Assembly: GCA_905372565.1 (NCBI GenBank)
Contig: CAJPPK010000001.1
Coordinates: 1 to 64,000, forward strand
DNA: 64,000 bases
Direction: 5' to 3'
Source: an uncultured Porphyromonas sp.
GTDB lineage: Bacteria; Bacteroidota; Bacteroidia; Bacteroidales; Porphyromonadaceae
Shown here: one piece after another, positions 24,265-33,641 of the stretch
Numbering within the stretch: position 1 is the first letter of the stretch
Layout: each line of letters begins with the position of its first letter
Made by a program: the position numbers and the translations under genes
Notes under the pieces: model-generated
Database searches by the model: none
Told to the model about the DNA's origin: nothing
Seen by the model: the letters and a program-made list of their open reading frames with translations, nothing else

Positions 24265-24406
24265 GGAATGACCTCATCGGGGTATTCTCTTGAAGGTAAG
24301 GATGCCTTGGGGGCGAGGCCTACTGTCTGGGTTTGGATGGATGGGAACGATGAATAAGAGGGGTGGATCGTAAGAGGAGAGAGGAGGATGTACTCCCCAA
24401 ATAAAC

Positions 24407-24448
24407 AAGACCTCCCAAGTCAGTATATGAGCTGACTTGGGAGGTCTT
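24407..24448 (-). terminator. terminator of rmuC
   Basis: A perfect 17-bp stem (AAGACCTCCCAAGTCAG and its complement) with an 8-base loop, followed on the minus strand by GTTTATTT. It is also usable from the plus strand. Confidence 0.85.
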
Positions 24449-24481
24449 TGTGATGGAGAATAGGGGCTGTTCTGAGCAAAC

Positions 24482-25804
24482 TTATTCAAGTCCCTCTTCC
24501 TCCTCTTCTTGATCGGGTGATAGCGCCTTAGGTAAAAACTTCTTGTGTTTAGCTCCGAGTTGGTCGAGCTTTTCAAGGCGAGCCAAGATGTTCCCTCTGC
24601 CCTGAGACAGCTGACCTCGAGCAGTGGAGAAGGCTTCAGAAGCCTCTTGGAGCTTGGATTCGATCTTGAGGAAGGACTCTGCGAAGAGGACGAACTTGTC
24701 GTATAGCTTGCCTGCTTCGTCCACGATGGATTCTACGCTCTTCTGCTGTCGATCTCTCTGCCACATATCCTGCGCCATACGTAGAGCTGCGATGAGGTTG
24801 GTACCGTTGATGAGGACGACATTCTTTGCATAGGCCTCTTCCCAAAGGGTCGGCTCATGGCTGAGTGCAAGTGTGTAGGCCGGTTCGTTAGGGATGAAGA
24901 GCATCACGAAGTTGGGAGAACCGATGGCATAGTCTTCGTAGTGCTTGAGGGAAAGCTCTGTGATATGCTTGCGCAGACTAGCTATATGTTCACGGAGGGC
25001 AAGGGCTTGCTCGGCTTCTGTTTCTGCAGCCATATAGCGAGCGTAGGCAGTTAAGCTGACCTTACTATCGATGACGACCGCTCCTCGATTGGGGTAGCGA
25101 ACGATGACATCGGGGCGTAGACCACCTCGATTTTCTTCGGTCGTGATGATAGCACCTTGTTCATCACGTAGGGTCTCTTGGACGAAGTAGTGCTCACCAC
25201 GGATGAGCCCACTCTGCTGGAGGATACGCTCCAGGATGAGCTCTCCCCAGTCTCCCTGCACCTTACTATCTCCACGTAGGGCTCGGGTGAGATTGGTCGT
25301 CTCGGTGCTTACCTCTTGGCTCCGCTGCACAAGGCGCTCAATAGAGTCTTTGAGCGAAAAGCGCTCTCGGGACTCTTCATGGTAAGTCTTCTCCACTTGT
25401 TCTCCAAAGCGACGTAGGTCTTCTCTGAGAGGAGAGAGGGTTTCACGGGCTCGCTTGTCCAGATCTTCGCTTCGCTCACGCAGGATGTCTGAGGCCACAT
25501 TGCGGAAGCTCTCTTTTAGCTCCTCGGTGATACTGGCTTTCTCCTGCTGGAGCTTCTGTTTCTCTTCCTCGAGGAGTACCAGTCGTGTCTCGGTACGGGC
25601 GAGAGCCTGCTCGGCTTGCTGTAGGGAGACTTGGAGCTGTACATGGGTAGCCTCGAGGCGCTGGAGCTGACTACGAGTTTCTGTAAGTTGGGTCTCAGCC
25701 TGTGTGTAGGCTAGGCTCGCTCCTTGGGCATCTTGGTAGCGACGGAAGAGCCAGAAGCATAGAGCCAGAAGGAGAAAAACAAGGGTGATAAGCAGATAAA
25801 GCAT
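24482..25804 (-). CDS. rmuC: RmuC-family protein
   Basis: 440 residues. The N-terminal membrane helix (LYLLITLVFLLLALCFWLF) is followed by a long coiled coil (about residues 30-150), then the conserved RmuC nuclease-like domain (KVQGDWGELILERILQQSGL, RPDVIVRYPNRGAVVIDSKV, PNFVMLFIPNEPAY). RmuC proteins limit recombination between short inverted repeats and are predicted nucleases. The C-terminus ends in an acidic tail, EEEEEGLE. It is a single-gene unit with a promoter box at 25830-25837 and its own terminator. Confidence 0.95.
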   Translation of the reverse strand: MLYLLITLVFLLLALCFWLFRRYQDAQGASLAYTQAETQLTETRSQLQRLEATHVQLQVSLQQAEQALARTETRLVLLEEEKQKLQQEKASITEELKESFRNVASDILRERSEDLDKRARETLSPLREDLRRFGEQVEKTYHEESRERFSLKDSIERLVQRSQEVSTETTNLTRALRGDSKVQGDWGELILERILQQSGLIRGEHYFVQETLRDEQGAIITTEENRGGLRPDVIVRYPNRGAVVIDSKVSLTAYARYMAAETEAEQALALREHIASLRKHITELSLKHYEDYAIGSPNFVMLFIPNEPAYTLALSHEPTLWEEAYAKNVVLINGTNLIAALRMAQDMWQRDRQQKSVESIVDEAGKLYDKFVLFAESFLKIESKLQEASEAFSTARGQLSQGRGNILARLEKLDQLGAKHKKFLPKALSPDQEEEEEGLE

Positions 25805-25829
25805 AGGACATAACTAGACGTTCGGAGAA

Positions 25830-25837
25830 CAAAGATA
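25830..25837 (-). promoter_or_regulatory. promoter -7 box for rmuC
   Basis: TATCTTTG on the minus strand, about 26 bases upstream of the rmuC start codon. Confidence 0.5.
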
Positions 25838-25869
25838 CGGCGAAAGTACTAGCTGTATGTCGAAAAAGC

Positions 25870-25916
25870 GAAGCCCCGAACTCCAAGGAGTTCTTCTCCT
25901 CGAAGCTCGGGGCTTC
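25870..25916 (-). terminator. terminator of the C69 dipeptidase gene
   Basis: GAAGCCCCGA / TCGGGGCTTC stem with an inner stem, then GCTTTTTCG on the minus strand. It lies about 40 bases after the stop codon. Confidence 0.8.
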
Positions 25917-25955
25917 TATTTAGTTGCCGTTAGGGAGCTATCCCCAGCGGATGGC

Positions 25956-27617
25956 TTAATGAACTTCCTTGGGGAGCTCTAGATGACCAGCCTGTCCGCT
26001 CTTAGCGACTTGGTCGTAGTAGGCTTGGTCGTATCCTGGCTGGTTAGGGGAGACGATCTGTCCGTAGCCGTTTTCTTCGAAGTGTCCGTTCTTTTCCTTT
26101 TTCACGTTCCCGTCCATATACTTGACGAGAAGGTATTCACCGAGCTTCTTCCAGCGAGCAGTAGCTCCGTTAGCCACGTCAGCACATACCTTGTTGAGAT
26201 AGGAGGAAAGCTGAGCGGGATTAGACTTCAGCAGGGCAAGTGCGGCTTCATCGGTCTTCTTTACGAGATCAATATAGCTGTCCTCAAGTTCCTTTTGGAC
26301 GGGGCGGATGTCACGGATCATTGGATCGTAGCGATGGTAGGCCATGTTGGCTACCCAGTTATGGATCCAGAAGGCAGAGGTCCAGCTAAACTGCGTCATG
26401 CTCCCATTGCCTTGACGATAGCATTCGGGGATCTCGGTGATCGCAGCATACATGGGGGTTAGGACAGCTGTATTAGCATCGTCTACACCGAACCAAAGGA
26501 TCCCTCCGACTGGATCAGGGAGCCAGCTACGGAGCTGGGCAATGAGGACAAAGCCCGTCTGCTGTGTAGCGATAGCACGTTCGTTGAAGTAGGTGCGTCC
26601 TTCACTCTTGAAGGTCATAGGACGCCAGCGATAAGGCACCTTATAAGCACCTGCTCCAGGATCCTCGGTCATAGAGAGAGGAGTGCCTTCATAGTGATTA
26701 CGCATGCCCTGACGTACATCTTCGAGGCTGACCTTGCGGTTAGGGATGATGTAGAGTGGCATGGGTTCCTCGGAGGCATCACCTTGGATATGCTTTAGGT
26801 GCTTGTCCATTCCCTTGTCGAAGCTACGGAAGAAGCTCCATACACGAGCTTCGCAAGCACGAAGTCCCATGAAGTCATAAGGGTTGTATGCCTTTTGGAA
26901 ATCGAAGTCCTTGTCCTTGCCCTTGAACCAGCCATGCTCACGAGCGACGTTGACGACATCCTTCTCATACATGCAGTTCTCCTTGTCGCCAAAGGGGATC
27001 TTGTGGATGCGTGCTTGGTTAGCATGGGCTGCGATAGCATTGTCGGGGATGCGGATCGCTACCCAGGTAGCTCCCTTTTTCTTAGGCCCTTTCCCAATCA
27101 TTTCCATGATCCAGACTTCGTTCTTGTCTGCGATGGTGAAGGATTCCCCCGAGCTGTAATAGCCATAGTCACGTACGAGATCGGTCATGATACGGATCGC
27201 CTCACGAGCCGAGCGAGAGCGCTGGAGTGCTACATAGATCAGGCTACCATAGTCCATGATCCCCGTCGTGTCGGAGAGCTCTTTGCGTCCGCCCCAGGTG
27301 CTTTCGGTGATGGCGACCTGATGCTCATTCATATTCCCCACGACATTGTAGGTTACGGGGGCTTGAGGGATGTAGCCTAGAGGCTTGCCGGTATCCCACT
27401 CATGGATCTGAAGCATAAGTCCCTTGCCCCAAGCCTTTGCAGGGTAGTGAACTAAGTCACCATAGAGCGTGTGGGAGTCAGCGGAGTAGCTGATCATGAC
27501 AGATCCATCGACCGAAGCTTTCTTCCCGACGATAAGGTCGGAGCACGCTTCGGCAAGAGGCGCACTCCAAGCGGAGAGTGCCAGGATAGAAGCTGCCAGG
27601 AGTGATGTTTTCTTCAT
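25956..27617 (-). CDS. secreted peptidase family C69 dipeptidase
   Basis: 553 residues. A signal peptide (MKKTSLLAASILALSAWSAPLAEA) is followed at once by CSDLIVGKKASVDGS; the Cys is the N-terminal nucleophile expected for the Ntn-hydrolase PepD/C69 family. Further family motifs are NEHQVAITESTWGGR and GYYSSGESFTIAD. It probably acts in the periplasm or outside the cell, releasing dipeptides, which fits a peptide-fermenting organism. The start at 27617 is chosen over one at 27665 because it places the signal peptide at the N-terminus. Confidence 0.93.
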   Translation of the reverse strand: MKKTSLLAASILALSAWSAPLAEACSDLIVGKKASVDGSVMISYSADSHTLYGDLVHYPAKAWGKGLMLQIHEWDTGKPLGYIPQAPVTYNVVGNMNEHQVAITESTWGGRKELSDTTGIMDYGSLIYVALQRSRSAREAIRIMTDLVRDYGYYSSGESFTIADKNEVWIMEMIGKGPKKKGATWVAIRIPDNAIAAHANQARIHKIPFGDKENCMYEKDVVNVAREHGWFKGKDKDFDFQKAYNPYDFMGLRACEARVWSFFRSFDKGMDKHLKHIQGDASEEPMPLYIIPNRKVSLEDVRQGMRNHYEGTPLSMTEDPGAGAYKVPYRWRPMTFKSEGRTYFNERAIATQQTGFVLIAQLRSWLPDPVGGILWFGVDDANTAVLTPMYAAITEIPECYRQGNGSMTQFSWTSAFWIHNWVANMAYHRYDPMIRDIRPVQKELEDSYIDLVKKTDEAALALLKSNPAQLSSYLNKVCADVANGATARWKKLGEYLLVKYMDGNVKKEKNGHFEENGYGQIVSPNQPGYDQAYYDQVAKSGQAGHLELPKEVH

Positions 27618-27681
27618 AGTGCAGTTATTATTAGCAGAGAGTGAATAGCTATATCTTACTTCCATAAAAGTACAAAAAAGT

Positions 27682-27723
27682 TACCCTCCACAGACTTCCC
27701 GCAAAGGGAGTCTGTGGAGGGTA
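27682..27723 (-). terminator. terminator of the flavodoxin gene
   Basis: An 18-bp stem with one bulge (TACCCTCCACAGAC / GTCTGTGGAGGGTA arms), followed on the minus strand by ACTTTTTTG. Confidence 0.92.
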
Positions 27724-27777
27724 GTTATTCGAGCTAAGCTCTGTACCCCTACACGGAGGGGGAGCGAAGAGCCTCTC

Positions 27778-28278
27778 TTAGAGCTGAGGCTTGATCAGTG
27801 CAACCCACTTCTCGATGCGCTCGTCGGTGAGGTCAGACTGATTAGCTTCGTCGATGCAGAGACCGATGAGCTTACCATCCTGCTCCGTCTCGGTAGCATC
27901 GTAGCTATAGCCTTCGGGCTCGTAGGCACCGATGAACTCACAGCCTGTACCTTCGAGTCCTGCCTTGATCTTAGAGATAGCTTCACAGAAGCTATCGGGA
28001 TAGCTGTCAGCATCGCCACATCCGAAGATAGCTACCTTTTTACCTGCTAGAGACTGCTCAGCGAGCTTAGGAAGGAAGTCTTCCCAGTCATCCTGAAGGT
28101 CACCGAGACCCCACGTAGAAGATCCGAGGAGGAGGGCATCGAAGCTAGCTGCTTCAGCTGCGTCTGCGCTCGCTACGTCATATACATTTGCTTCTGCGCC
28201 GAGAGCCGAAGCGAGGCGCTGTGCTACCTCAGCGGTCGAACCGGTGGAGGAGCCGTAGAAAATACCGATCTTGCTCAT
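27778..28278 (-). CDS. fldA: flavodoxin (FMN electron carrier)
   Basis: 166 residues. The FMN phosphate loop GSSTGSTAEVA is at residues 9-19. LLGSSTWGLGDLQDDWEDFL and FGCGDADSYPDSFCEAI are the long-chain flavodoxin loops around the flavin. It carries electrons between low-potential partners such as pyruvate:ferredoxin oxidoreductase, and can reduce radical SAM enzymes; a link to PflA nearby is plausible but not shown. It lies downstream of rho with a near-consensus -7 box (TATCTTTA) at about 28336 on the minus strand. Confidence 0.96.
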   Translation of the reverse strand: MSKIGIFYGSSTGSTAEVAQRLASALGAEANVYDVASADAAEAASFDALLLGSSTWGLGDLQDDWEDFLPKLAEQSLAGKKVAIFGCGDADSYPDSFCEAISKIKAGLEGTGCEFIGAYEPEGYSYDATETEQDGKLIGLCIDEANQSDLTDERIEKWVALIKPQL

Positions 28279-28359
28279 TGTTGATTAAGCTTATCTTGAG
28301 TTAGGAGTAATTGGGTTTAATTCTCTCCGTAAAGATAGATAATCTTAGGGACTATCGCA

Positions 28360-30255
28360 CTAGCTATTGACTACGGCGAAGAATTCCTCATCGTTCTGCG
28401 TACGACTCATGAGGGTCTTGACGTTCTCCATCGCTTCGATGGGGTTCATCTCGGAGAGCACCTTGCGTACCGACCACATACGTGTCTGAGTCGTGAGATC
28501 CTGTAGGAGATCGTCACGGCGAGTGCTGCTCGCTACGAGGTCAATGGCAGGGTAGATGCGCTTGTTAGCTAGGCGACGATCCAGCTGAAGCTCCATGTTA
28601 CCCGTTCCCTTAAACTCTTCGAAGATGACATCATCCATCTTCGATCCTGTCTCTTGGAGGGCTGTTGCGAGGATCGTCAGACTACCTCCGCCACGGATAT
28701 TACGGGCGGCACCGAAGAATCGCTTAGGCTTCTGTAGGGCGTTAGCATCGACACCACCGGAGAGTACCTTGCCCGATGCAGGCTGGACGGTATTGTAGGC
28801 ACGGGCTAGACGTGTGATGGAGTCGAGCAGGATGACGACGTCTTGTCCGCTCTCGACCATGCGCTTGGCCTTATTCAGTACGATCTCGGCGATCTTGACG
28901 TGGCGGTCTGCGGGCTCGTCGAAGGTCGAAGCGATGACTTCGGCATTGACGCTGGTAGCCATATCCGTAACTTCCTCGGGACGTTCATCGATCAATAGGA
29001 TGATCATGTATACCTCGGGGTGGTTGGATGCGATAGCGTTGGCGATATTCTTAAGGAGCATCGTCTTACCTGTCTTAGGCTGAGCGACGATGAGGCCACG
29101 CTGTCCCTTGCCGATGGGGGCAAAGAGATCTACGATACGCATAGCCACCTTGTCCTGGACAGCAGGATTGTTGGGCGAGGCGAGCTGGAACTTTTCGTCG
29201 GGGAAGATCGGTGTCAGGTGGTCGAAAGGTACACGATCACGCATCTCTGATGGGGTACGTCCATTGACACGGGTGATCTTACCGAAGGGGAAGTACTTAT
29301 CTCCCTCCTGTGGAGGACGGATGAAGCCCTCTACAAGGTCGCCTGGGCGGAGACTCCACTGCTTGATCTGCTGGGCAGACAGGTAGATGTCGTCTGGCGA
29401 AGGTAGGTAGTTGTAGTCCGCAGAGCGTAGGAAGCCATAGCCATCGGGTAGGATCTCTAGGACACCGATACACTCTAGGATCCCCGAGAAGTTAAATTCG
29501 GGGACTGCAGGGCGTGGTGCTGGCTGTACCTTGATAGGAGCTTGCGGGCGGTTCGGTGTGGGATTTGCTTCCTGAGGGCGAGCTTTGGGCTGGGGAGGGT
29601 TGAAGGCGGGGAGCACTTGGTCAAGGACAGACTTGCTATCCTTGTGTCGGAAGACGATGCGTCCTGGACGAATGGGCTCGGGAGCAGCTTCGCTAGCGGG
29701 AGCTTCGGGTGTGCTCTCGCTGATCTCTCCCTCGTCTAGGACGGGGGCGATCTCTACCTGTGGAGCAGCTTCGACTTCTGCTTGTGGCGCTGGAGCTACT
29801 TCCTTGGGAGCTTCAGCCTTGGCTCTTCCAGGCTTGGCAGGTTCCTGCTTGGGAGCGGAGTCCTCTGTGTCTTGAGCCTGCGAAGCCTTGGCTACCGCTG
29901 TGAGAGCCTGCTCACGAGCTAGGGTATCCGCCTTGCTAGGACGGCCACGCTTACGCTTGGGAGCCTCGGAGGCTGGATGTTCACTTGCTTCAGCAGGAGG
30001 AGTTGTAGTGGCAGGGGACTGTGGTTCCTGAGGAGTCGTTGTAGGTGCGCTCTCGCTCTGAACCTTGCGAGGACGACCGGGCTTACGCCTTGTCGAGGCC
30101 GAACCTGCGACGCTGAGCGCCTGTTGGTCTAGGATCTCGTAGATAAGGCCCTTCTTATCGGAGATGCTCTCGGGGGAAATCCCGATCTCGGTAGCTATCT
30201 CACGGAGTTCATCGAGACTTTTGTTGGATAGCTCGGTGATGTTGTATCGTTGCAT
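28360..30255 (-). CDS. rho: transcription termination factor Rho with a long disordered insert
   Basis: 631 residues, against about 420 in E. coli. Residues 1-45 are the Rho N-terminal domain. Residues about 50-235 are a Pro/Ala/Glu/Lys-rich low-complexity insert with RKPGRPRK and RKRGRPSK AT-hook-like blocks. The RNA-binding fold follows (ILEVLPDGYGFL region), then the hexameric ATPase with Walker A AQPKTGKTMLL and the VILLDSITRLARAYN Walker B region. Long inserts of this kind are known in Bacteroidota Rho, where the Bacteroides one is reported to drive phase separation. It is a single-gene unit between tRNA-Arg and flavodoxin. Confidence 0.97.
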   Translation of the reverse strand: MQRYNITELSNKSLDELREIATEIGISPESISDKKGLIYEILDQQALSVAGSASTRRKPGRPRKVQSESAPTTTPQEPQSPATTTPPAEASEHPASEAPKRKRGRPSKADTLAREQALTAVAKASQAQDTEDSAPKQEPAKPGRAKAEAPKEVAPAPQAEVEAAPQVEIAPVLDEGEISESTPEAPASEAAPEPIRPGRIVFRHKDSKSVLDQVLPAFNPPQPKARPQEANPTPNRPQAPIKVQPAPRPAVPEFNFSGILECIGVLEILPDGYGFLRSADYNYLPSPDDIYLSAQQIKQWSLRPGDLVEGFIRPPQEGDKYFPFGKITRVNGRTPSEMRDRVPFDHLTPIFPDEKFQLASPNNPAVQDKVAMRIVDLFAPIGKGQRGLIVAQPKTGKTMLLKNIANAIASNHPEVYMIILLIDERPEEVTDMATSVNAEVIASTFDEPADRHVKIAEIVLNKAKRMVESGQDVVILLDSITRLARAYNTVQPASGKVLSGGVDANALQKPKRFFGAARNIRGGGSLTILATALQETGSKMDDVIFEEFKGTGNMELQLDRRLANKRIYPAIDLVASSTRRDDLLQDLTTQTRMWSVRKVLSEMNPIEAMENVKTLMSRTQNDEEFFAVVNS

Positions 30256-30523
30256 AAAATAGGTTTGTTTGTCCTACCCAAGTTCCCTCGGACAGTAGAT
30301 CTGTACCTCTGATCGAGGAGCAGGGTCTGAAGTCAGCAGTTAGTATCCTACTAAGCGGGATCTAAGTGCGAAAGAATTGGGGAGAAAGGAGGGATACGGA
30401 GGGCAGGTGATCAAACGGATAGGATGTCGGTCATTGACGAAAAGGTGAGAGACCTAAGTACTCTGACCTAGCAGCACTCCAAGAAAGATCTAGAAAAGAT
30501 AGAGGGGGATGAGGAGGTACTAG

Positions 30524-30597
30524 TGATTGGGCTGGGATTCGAACCCAGGACCGATAGCTTAGAAGGCTATTGCTCTATCCAGCTGAGCTACCCAACC
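30524..30597 (-). tRNA. tRNA-Arg (anticodon UCU)
   Basis: 74 nt: GGTTGGGTAGCTCAGCTGG, anticodon loop CTTCTAA (UCU), T arm CTGGGTTCGAATCCCAG, acceptor 3' strand CCCAATC, discriminator A. CCA is not encoded. The promoter -7 box is at 30661-30668. Confidence 0.94.
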
Positions 30598-30660
30598 AAT
30601 CCTTGTAGCTTAGGACGATGCCATCAGGACGATGATGCACTCTTCCTTTTTGTCGTGGTG

Positions 30661-30668
30661 CAAAGATA
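30661..30668 (-). promoter_or_regulatory. promoter -7 box for tRNA-Arg(UCU)
   Basis: TATCTTTG on the minus strand, 64 bases upstream of the mature 5' end. Confidence 0.5.
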
Positions 30669-30916
30669 GCAAAATATTCTATAATTCCGTCCGAGGGCTA
30701 GCCTGCTCGGGGAGGGGAGGTCATTCATTCCCTCACCGATCTGTGAGGAATGGTGTCGGGGAGTGGTTTCTTAGGAGCTGAAAAGCTCCAGCCGATTCAT
30801 CTGGATAAGTCGCTTCGGTGCGTGGGGGAGGGGGGGGCTCTGTCTATCCTGCTACTCGCCTTGGGTGAATGGATCACTAAGGGATCCTGCGGACTGGGAG
30901 TGACCCAGCTGGGGCG

Positions 30917-31038
30917 CAGGTAGATGAAGGGGTGGATAAAGGTAAATGTTTTGTGATAAAGAGGTATAGCTTCTTTGGGGGAAAGGATAACCTTTGTTGG
31001 GACGAAGGCTCAGCCTTGGAGATAACGACCTTCACCTC
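30917..31038. repeat. 22-bp-phased palindromic array, locus 5 (4 clear, up to 6 units)
   Basis: Clear cores at 30939, 30961, 30983 and 31005: AAGGTAAATGTT, GAGGTATAGCTT, AAGGATAACCTT, AAGGCTCAGCCT. In phase on either side are weaker units at 30917 (CAGGTAGATGAA) and 31027 (GACCTTCACCTC). It sits in the 744-base gap between tRNA-Arg and pflB, which otherwise holds only the two promoters listed. Confidence 0.85.
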
Positions 31039-31209
31039 TGTCTTTCGTGGGGCAAGTCGGTAAGGGGAGGGTGGTCTGTCGATGGGAGGAAGAGGAGCTA
31101 GGCTGTCTTCGGCTAGCTTTTACGCCTCTCCTGTAGATGTGATACTTATGGTACGCGCGTGGGCAGACTTGGATAGCGCGAGAAACTAGGTTTGATTGTA
31201 ATAAGGATG

Positions 31210-31238
31210 TTGCAATTTCGCCGATTATGTTATCTTTG
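31210..31238 (+). promoter_or_regulatory. promoter of pflB (-33 and -7)
   Basis: TTG at 31210, 18 bases, TATCTTTG at 31231-31238. The predicted transcript start is near 31245, leaving a leader of about 97 bases to the chosen ATG. Confidence 0.6.
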
Positions 31239-31341
31239 CGCTGTGAGGATGATGGCCTAGGTACTTATGCCACGCATTACCCCCGCCAAAACCTCCGAGT
31301 TACGTATTTCGTACTACTACCAATCTAACCTCTTTAGCAAG

Positions 31342-33573
31342 ATGCAAGAGCAACCAAAGTTTAAGTCCGGCGTCTGGGAAGCAGAGCTTAACGTCCGTGA
31401 CTTCGTAGCCCAGAACCTTACTCCCTATGATGGAGATGCCTCCTTCCTCTGCGGGCCTACCGAAAAGACCCGTCGTGTATGGGAGCACTGCCTACAAGCG
31501 CTCAAGGAAGAACGTGAGAACAATGGCGTTCGCTCCATCGATACGAGCACGATCTCAGGTATTACCGCCTTCGCTCCTGGATATATCGATCGGGAGAACG
31601 AAGTCGTCTTTGGCCTTCAGACAGACCAAGTCCTCCGCCGTGCTATGAAGCCCTTCGGGGGATACAAGGTCGTCGAAAAGGCAGTCCATGAGAATGGCCT
31701 CGAGGTAGACCCACGTGTCACTGACATCTTCACGCACTATCGCAAGACGCACAATGATGGTGTCTTCGACGTCTATACGGATGAGATCCGCTCATTCCGT
31801 AGCAATAGCTTCCTGACGGGACTCCCTGATAACTACGCCCGTGGTCGTATCATCGGTGACTACCGACGTCTCGCCCTCTATGGTGCAGACCGTCTCATCG
31901 AATGGAAGAAGGCTGACCTGAGTGGGATACACGGTCCGATGACCGAAAGCGTCATCCGCCTACGCGAAGAAGTAGCTGAGCAGATCCGTGCCCTCAAGAA
32001 AATCGTCGAGATGGCTGATGCTTACGGCTTCGATGTCCGTCGTCCAGCCTACACAGCTACTGAGGCTGTCCAGTGGGTGTACTTCGCTTACCTAGCAGCG
32101 ATCAAGGATCAGGATGGTGCAGCGATGTCGCTCGGGAATGTATCTAGCTTCCTTGATATCTATATCCAGTACGATCTAGATCACGGTACCCTAACCGAAG
32201 AGCTCGCACAGGAGCTGATCGACCAGTTCGTCATCAAGCTCCGTATGGTGCGTCACCTACGTATGGACTCCTACAATGAGATCTTCGCAGGGGATCCTAC
32301 TTGGGTAACCGAGTCGATCGGTGGTCGTCTCTTCGATGGTCGTCATAAGGTCACGAAGACGAGCTTCCGCTTCCTCAATACGCTCTATAACCTTGGTCCA
32401 AGCCCAGAGCCTAACCTTACTGTACTCTGGAGCCCAAGTCTCCCCGAGGGGTTCAAGGAATTCGCCGCCCAAGTGTCGATCGATACCTCCTCTATCCAGT
32501 ATGAGAATGACGATCTGATGCGTGCTACTCGTCACTCGGATGACTATGGTATCGCCTGCTGTGTATCCTATCAGGAGATCGGTAAGCATATCCAGTTCTT
32601 CGGCGCACGTACCAATCTGGCGAAGGCACTCCTGCTCGCTATCAATGGTGGACGCTGTGAAATCAGCGGCACCCTGATGGTCGAAGGGATCCCCGAGCTT
32701 AAGGGAGAGGTCCTAGACTTCAACGAAGTGTGGGATAACTACCTCAAGGTGCTCAAGACGATCGCTCGTGTCTACAACGAATCGATGAACATCATCCACT
32801 ACATGCACGATAAGTATTACTACGAAGCTGCACAGATGGCATTCATCGACACAGACCCTAAGATCAACCTAGCCTATGGGGTCGCTGGCCTATCCATCGC
32901 TGCTGACTCGCTCTCTGCGATCCGCTACGCGAAGGTCACTCCTATTCGTAATGAGAAGGGCTTGACGGAAGACTTCAAGATCGAGGGCGAATTCCCCTGC
33001 TATGGTAATGATGACGACCGTGCAGACACGATCGCTTACGACATTACGCATATCTTCTCAGGCCTGCTGAAAGAGCTCCCAGTCTATAAGGATGCGGAAC
33101 CTACGCTCTCTGTCCTCACGATTACCTCCAATGTGATGTATGGTAAGAAGACCGGGGCTACTCCTGATGGACGTGCCAAGGGAATGGCTTTCGCCCCAGG
33201 GGCTAATCCTATGCACGGACGTGATAACCACGGTGCGATCGCTTCGCTAAGCTCTGTAGCCAAGCTCGACTACACGGATGCAGCCGATGGGATCAGCAAT
33301 ACCTTCAGCATCATCCCTCATTCCCTCGGCTCCAATAAGCAGGAGCAGAATGAGAACCTCATCTCGATGATGGACGGATACTTCTCTAAGGGGGCACACC
33401 ACCTCAATGTCAACGTCCTGAACCGTGAGATGCTCGAGGATGCGATGATCCATCCCGAGAACTATCCTCAGCTCACGATCCGTGTATCTGGCTACGCTGT
33501 GAACTTCATCAAGCTTAGCCGTGAGCACCAGCTAGAGGTCATCTCTCGCTCTTTCCACAAACGTATGCGCTAG
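31342..33573 (+). CDS. pflB: pyruvate formate-lyase (glycyl radical enzyme)
   Basis: 743 residues. The enzyme cleaves pyruvate with CoA to acetyl-CoA and formate under anaerobic conditions. The adjacent active-site cysteines are in GIACCVSYQEIG, and the C-terminal glycyl-radical loop is RVSGYAVNFIKL. The start at 31342 (MQEQPKFKSGVWEAELNVRD) is chosen because it gives the normal PflB N-terminus; an in-frame ATG at 31267 would add 25 residues that do not look conserved. The activase gene pflA follows after a hairpin. Together with flavodoxin this marks a fermenting anaerobe. Confidence 0.97.
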   Translation: MQEQPKFKSGVWEAELNVRDFVAQNLTPYDGDASFLCGPTEKTRRVWEHCLQALKEERENNGVRSIDTSTISGITAFAPGYIDRENEVVFGLQTDQVLRRAMKPFGGYKVVEKAVHENGLEVDPRVTDIFTHYRKTHNDGVFDVYTDEIRSFRSNSFLTGLPDNYARGRIIGDYRRLALYGADRLIEWKKADLSGIHGPMTESVIRLREEVAEQIRALKKIVEMADAYGFDVRRPAYTATEAVQWVYFAYLAAIKDQDGAAMSLGNVSSFLDIYIQYDLDHGTLTEELAQELIDQFVIKLRMVRHLRMDSYNEIFAGDPTWVTESIGGRLFDGRHKVTKTSFRFLNTLYNLGPSPEPNLTVLWSPSLPEGFKEFAAQVSIDTSSIQYENDDLMRATRHSDDYGIACCVSYQEIGKHIQFFGARTNLAKALLLAINGGRCEISGTLMVEGIPELKGEVLDFNEVWDNYLKVLKTIARVYNESMNIIHYMHDKYYYEAAQMAFIDTDPKINLAYGVAGLSIAADSLSAIRYAKVTPIRNEKGLTEDFKIEGEFPCYGNDDDRADTIAYDITHIFSGLLKELPVYKDAEPTLSVLTITSNVMYGKKTGATPDGRAKGMAFAPGANPMHGRDNHGAIASLSSVAKLDYTDAADGISNTFSIIPHSLGSNKQEQNENLISMMDGYFSKGAHHLNVNVLNREMLEDAMIHPENYPQLTIRVSGYAVNFIKLSREHQLEVISRSFHKRMR

Positions 33574-33595
33574 CCCTAGCGTACCTATTATAATC

Positions 33596-33629
33596 AGCGG
33601 GCGAAGAATCGAATGACTCTTCGCCCGCT
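33596..33629 (+). terminator. terminator or attenuator between pflB and pflA
   Basis: A 12-bp stem (AGCGGGCGAAGA and complement), then CCTTTTGCTT, ending only 12 bases before the pflA ATG. It probably lowers pflA expression relative to pflB. Confidence 0.8.
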
Positions 33630-33641
33630 CCTTTTGCTTCT

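Noticed and set aside
31267..31341. Longer pflB start at 31267.
   Set aside because: The added 25 residues do not look like a PflB N-terminus, although the promoter position allows it.
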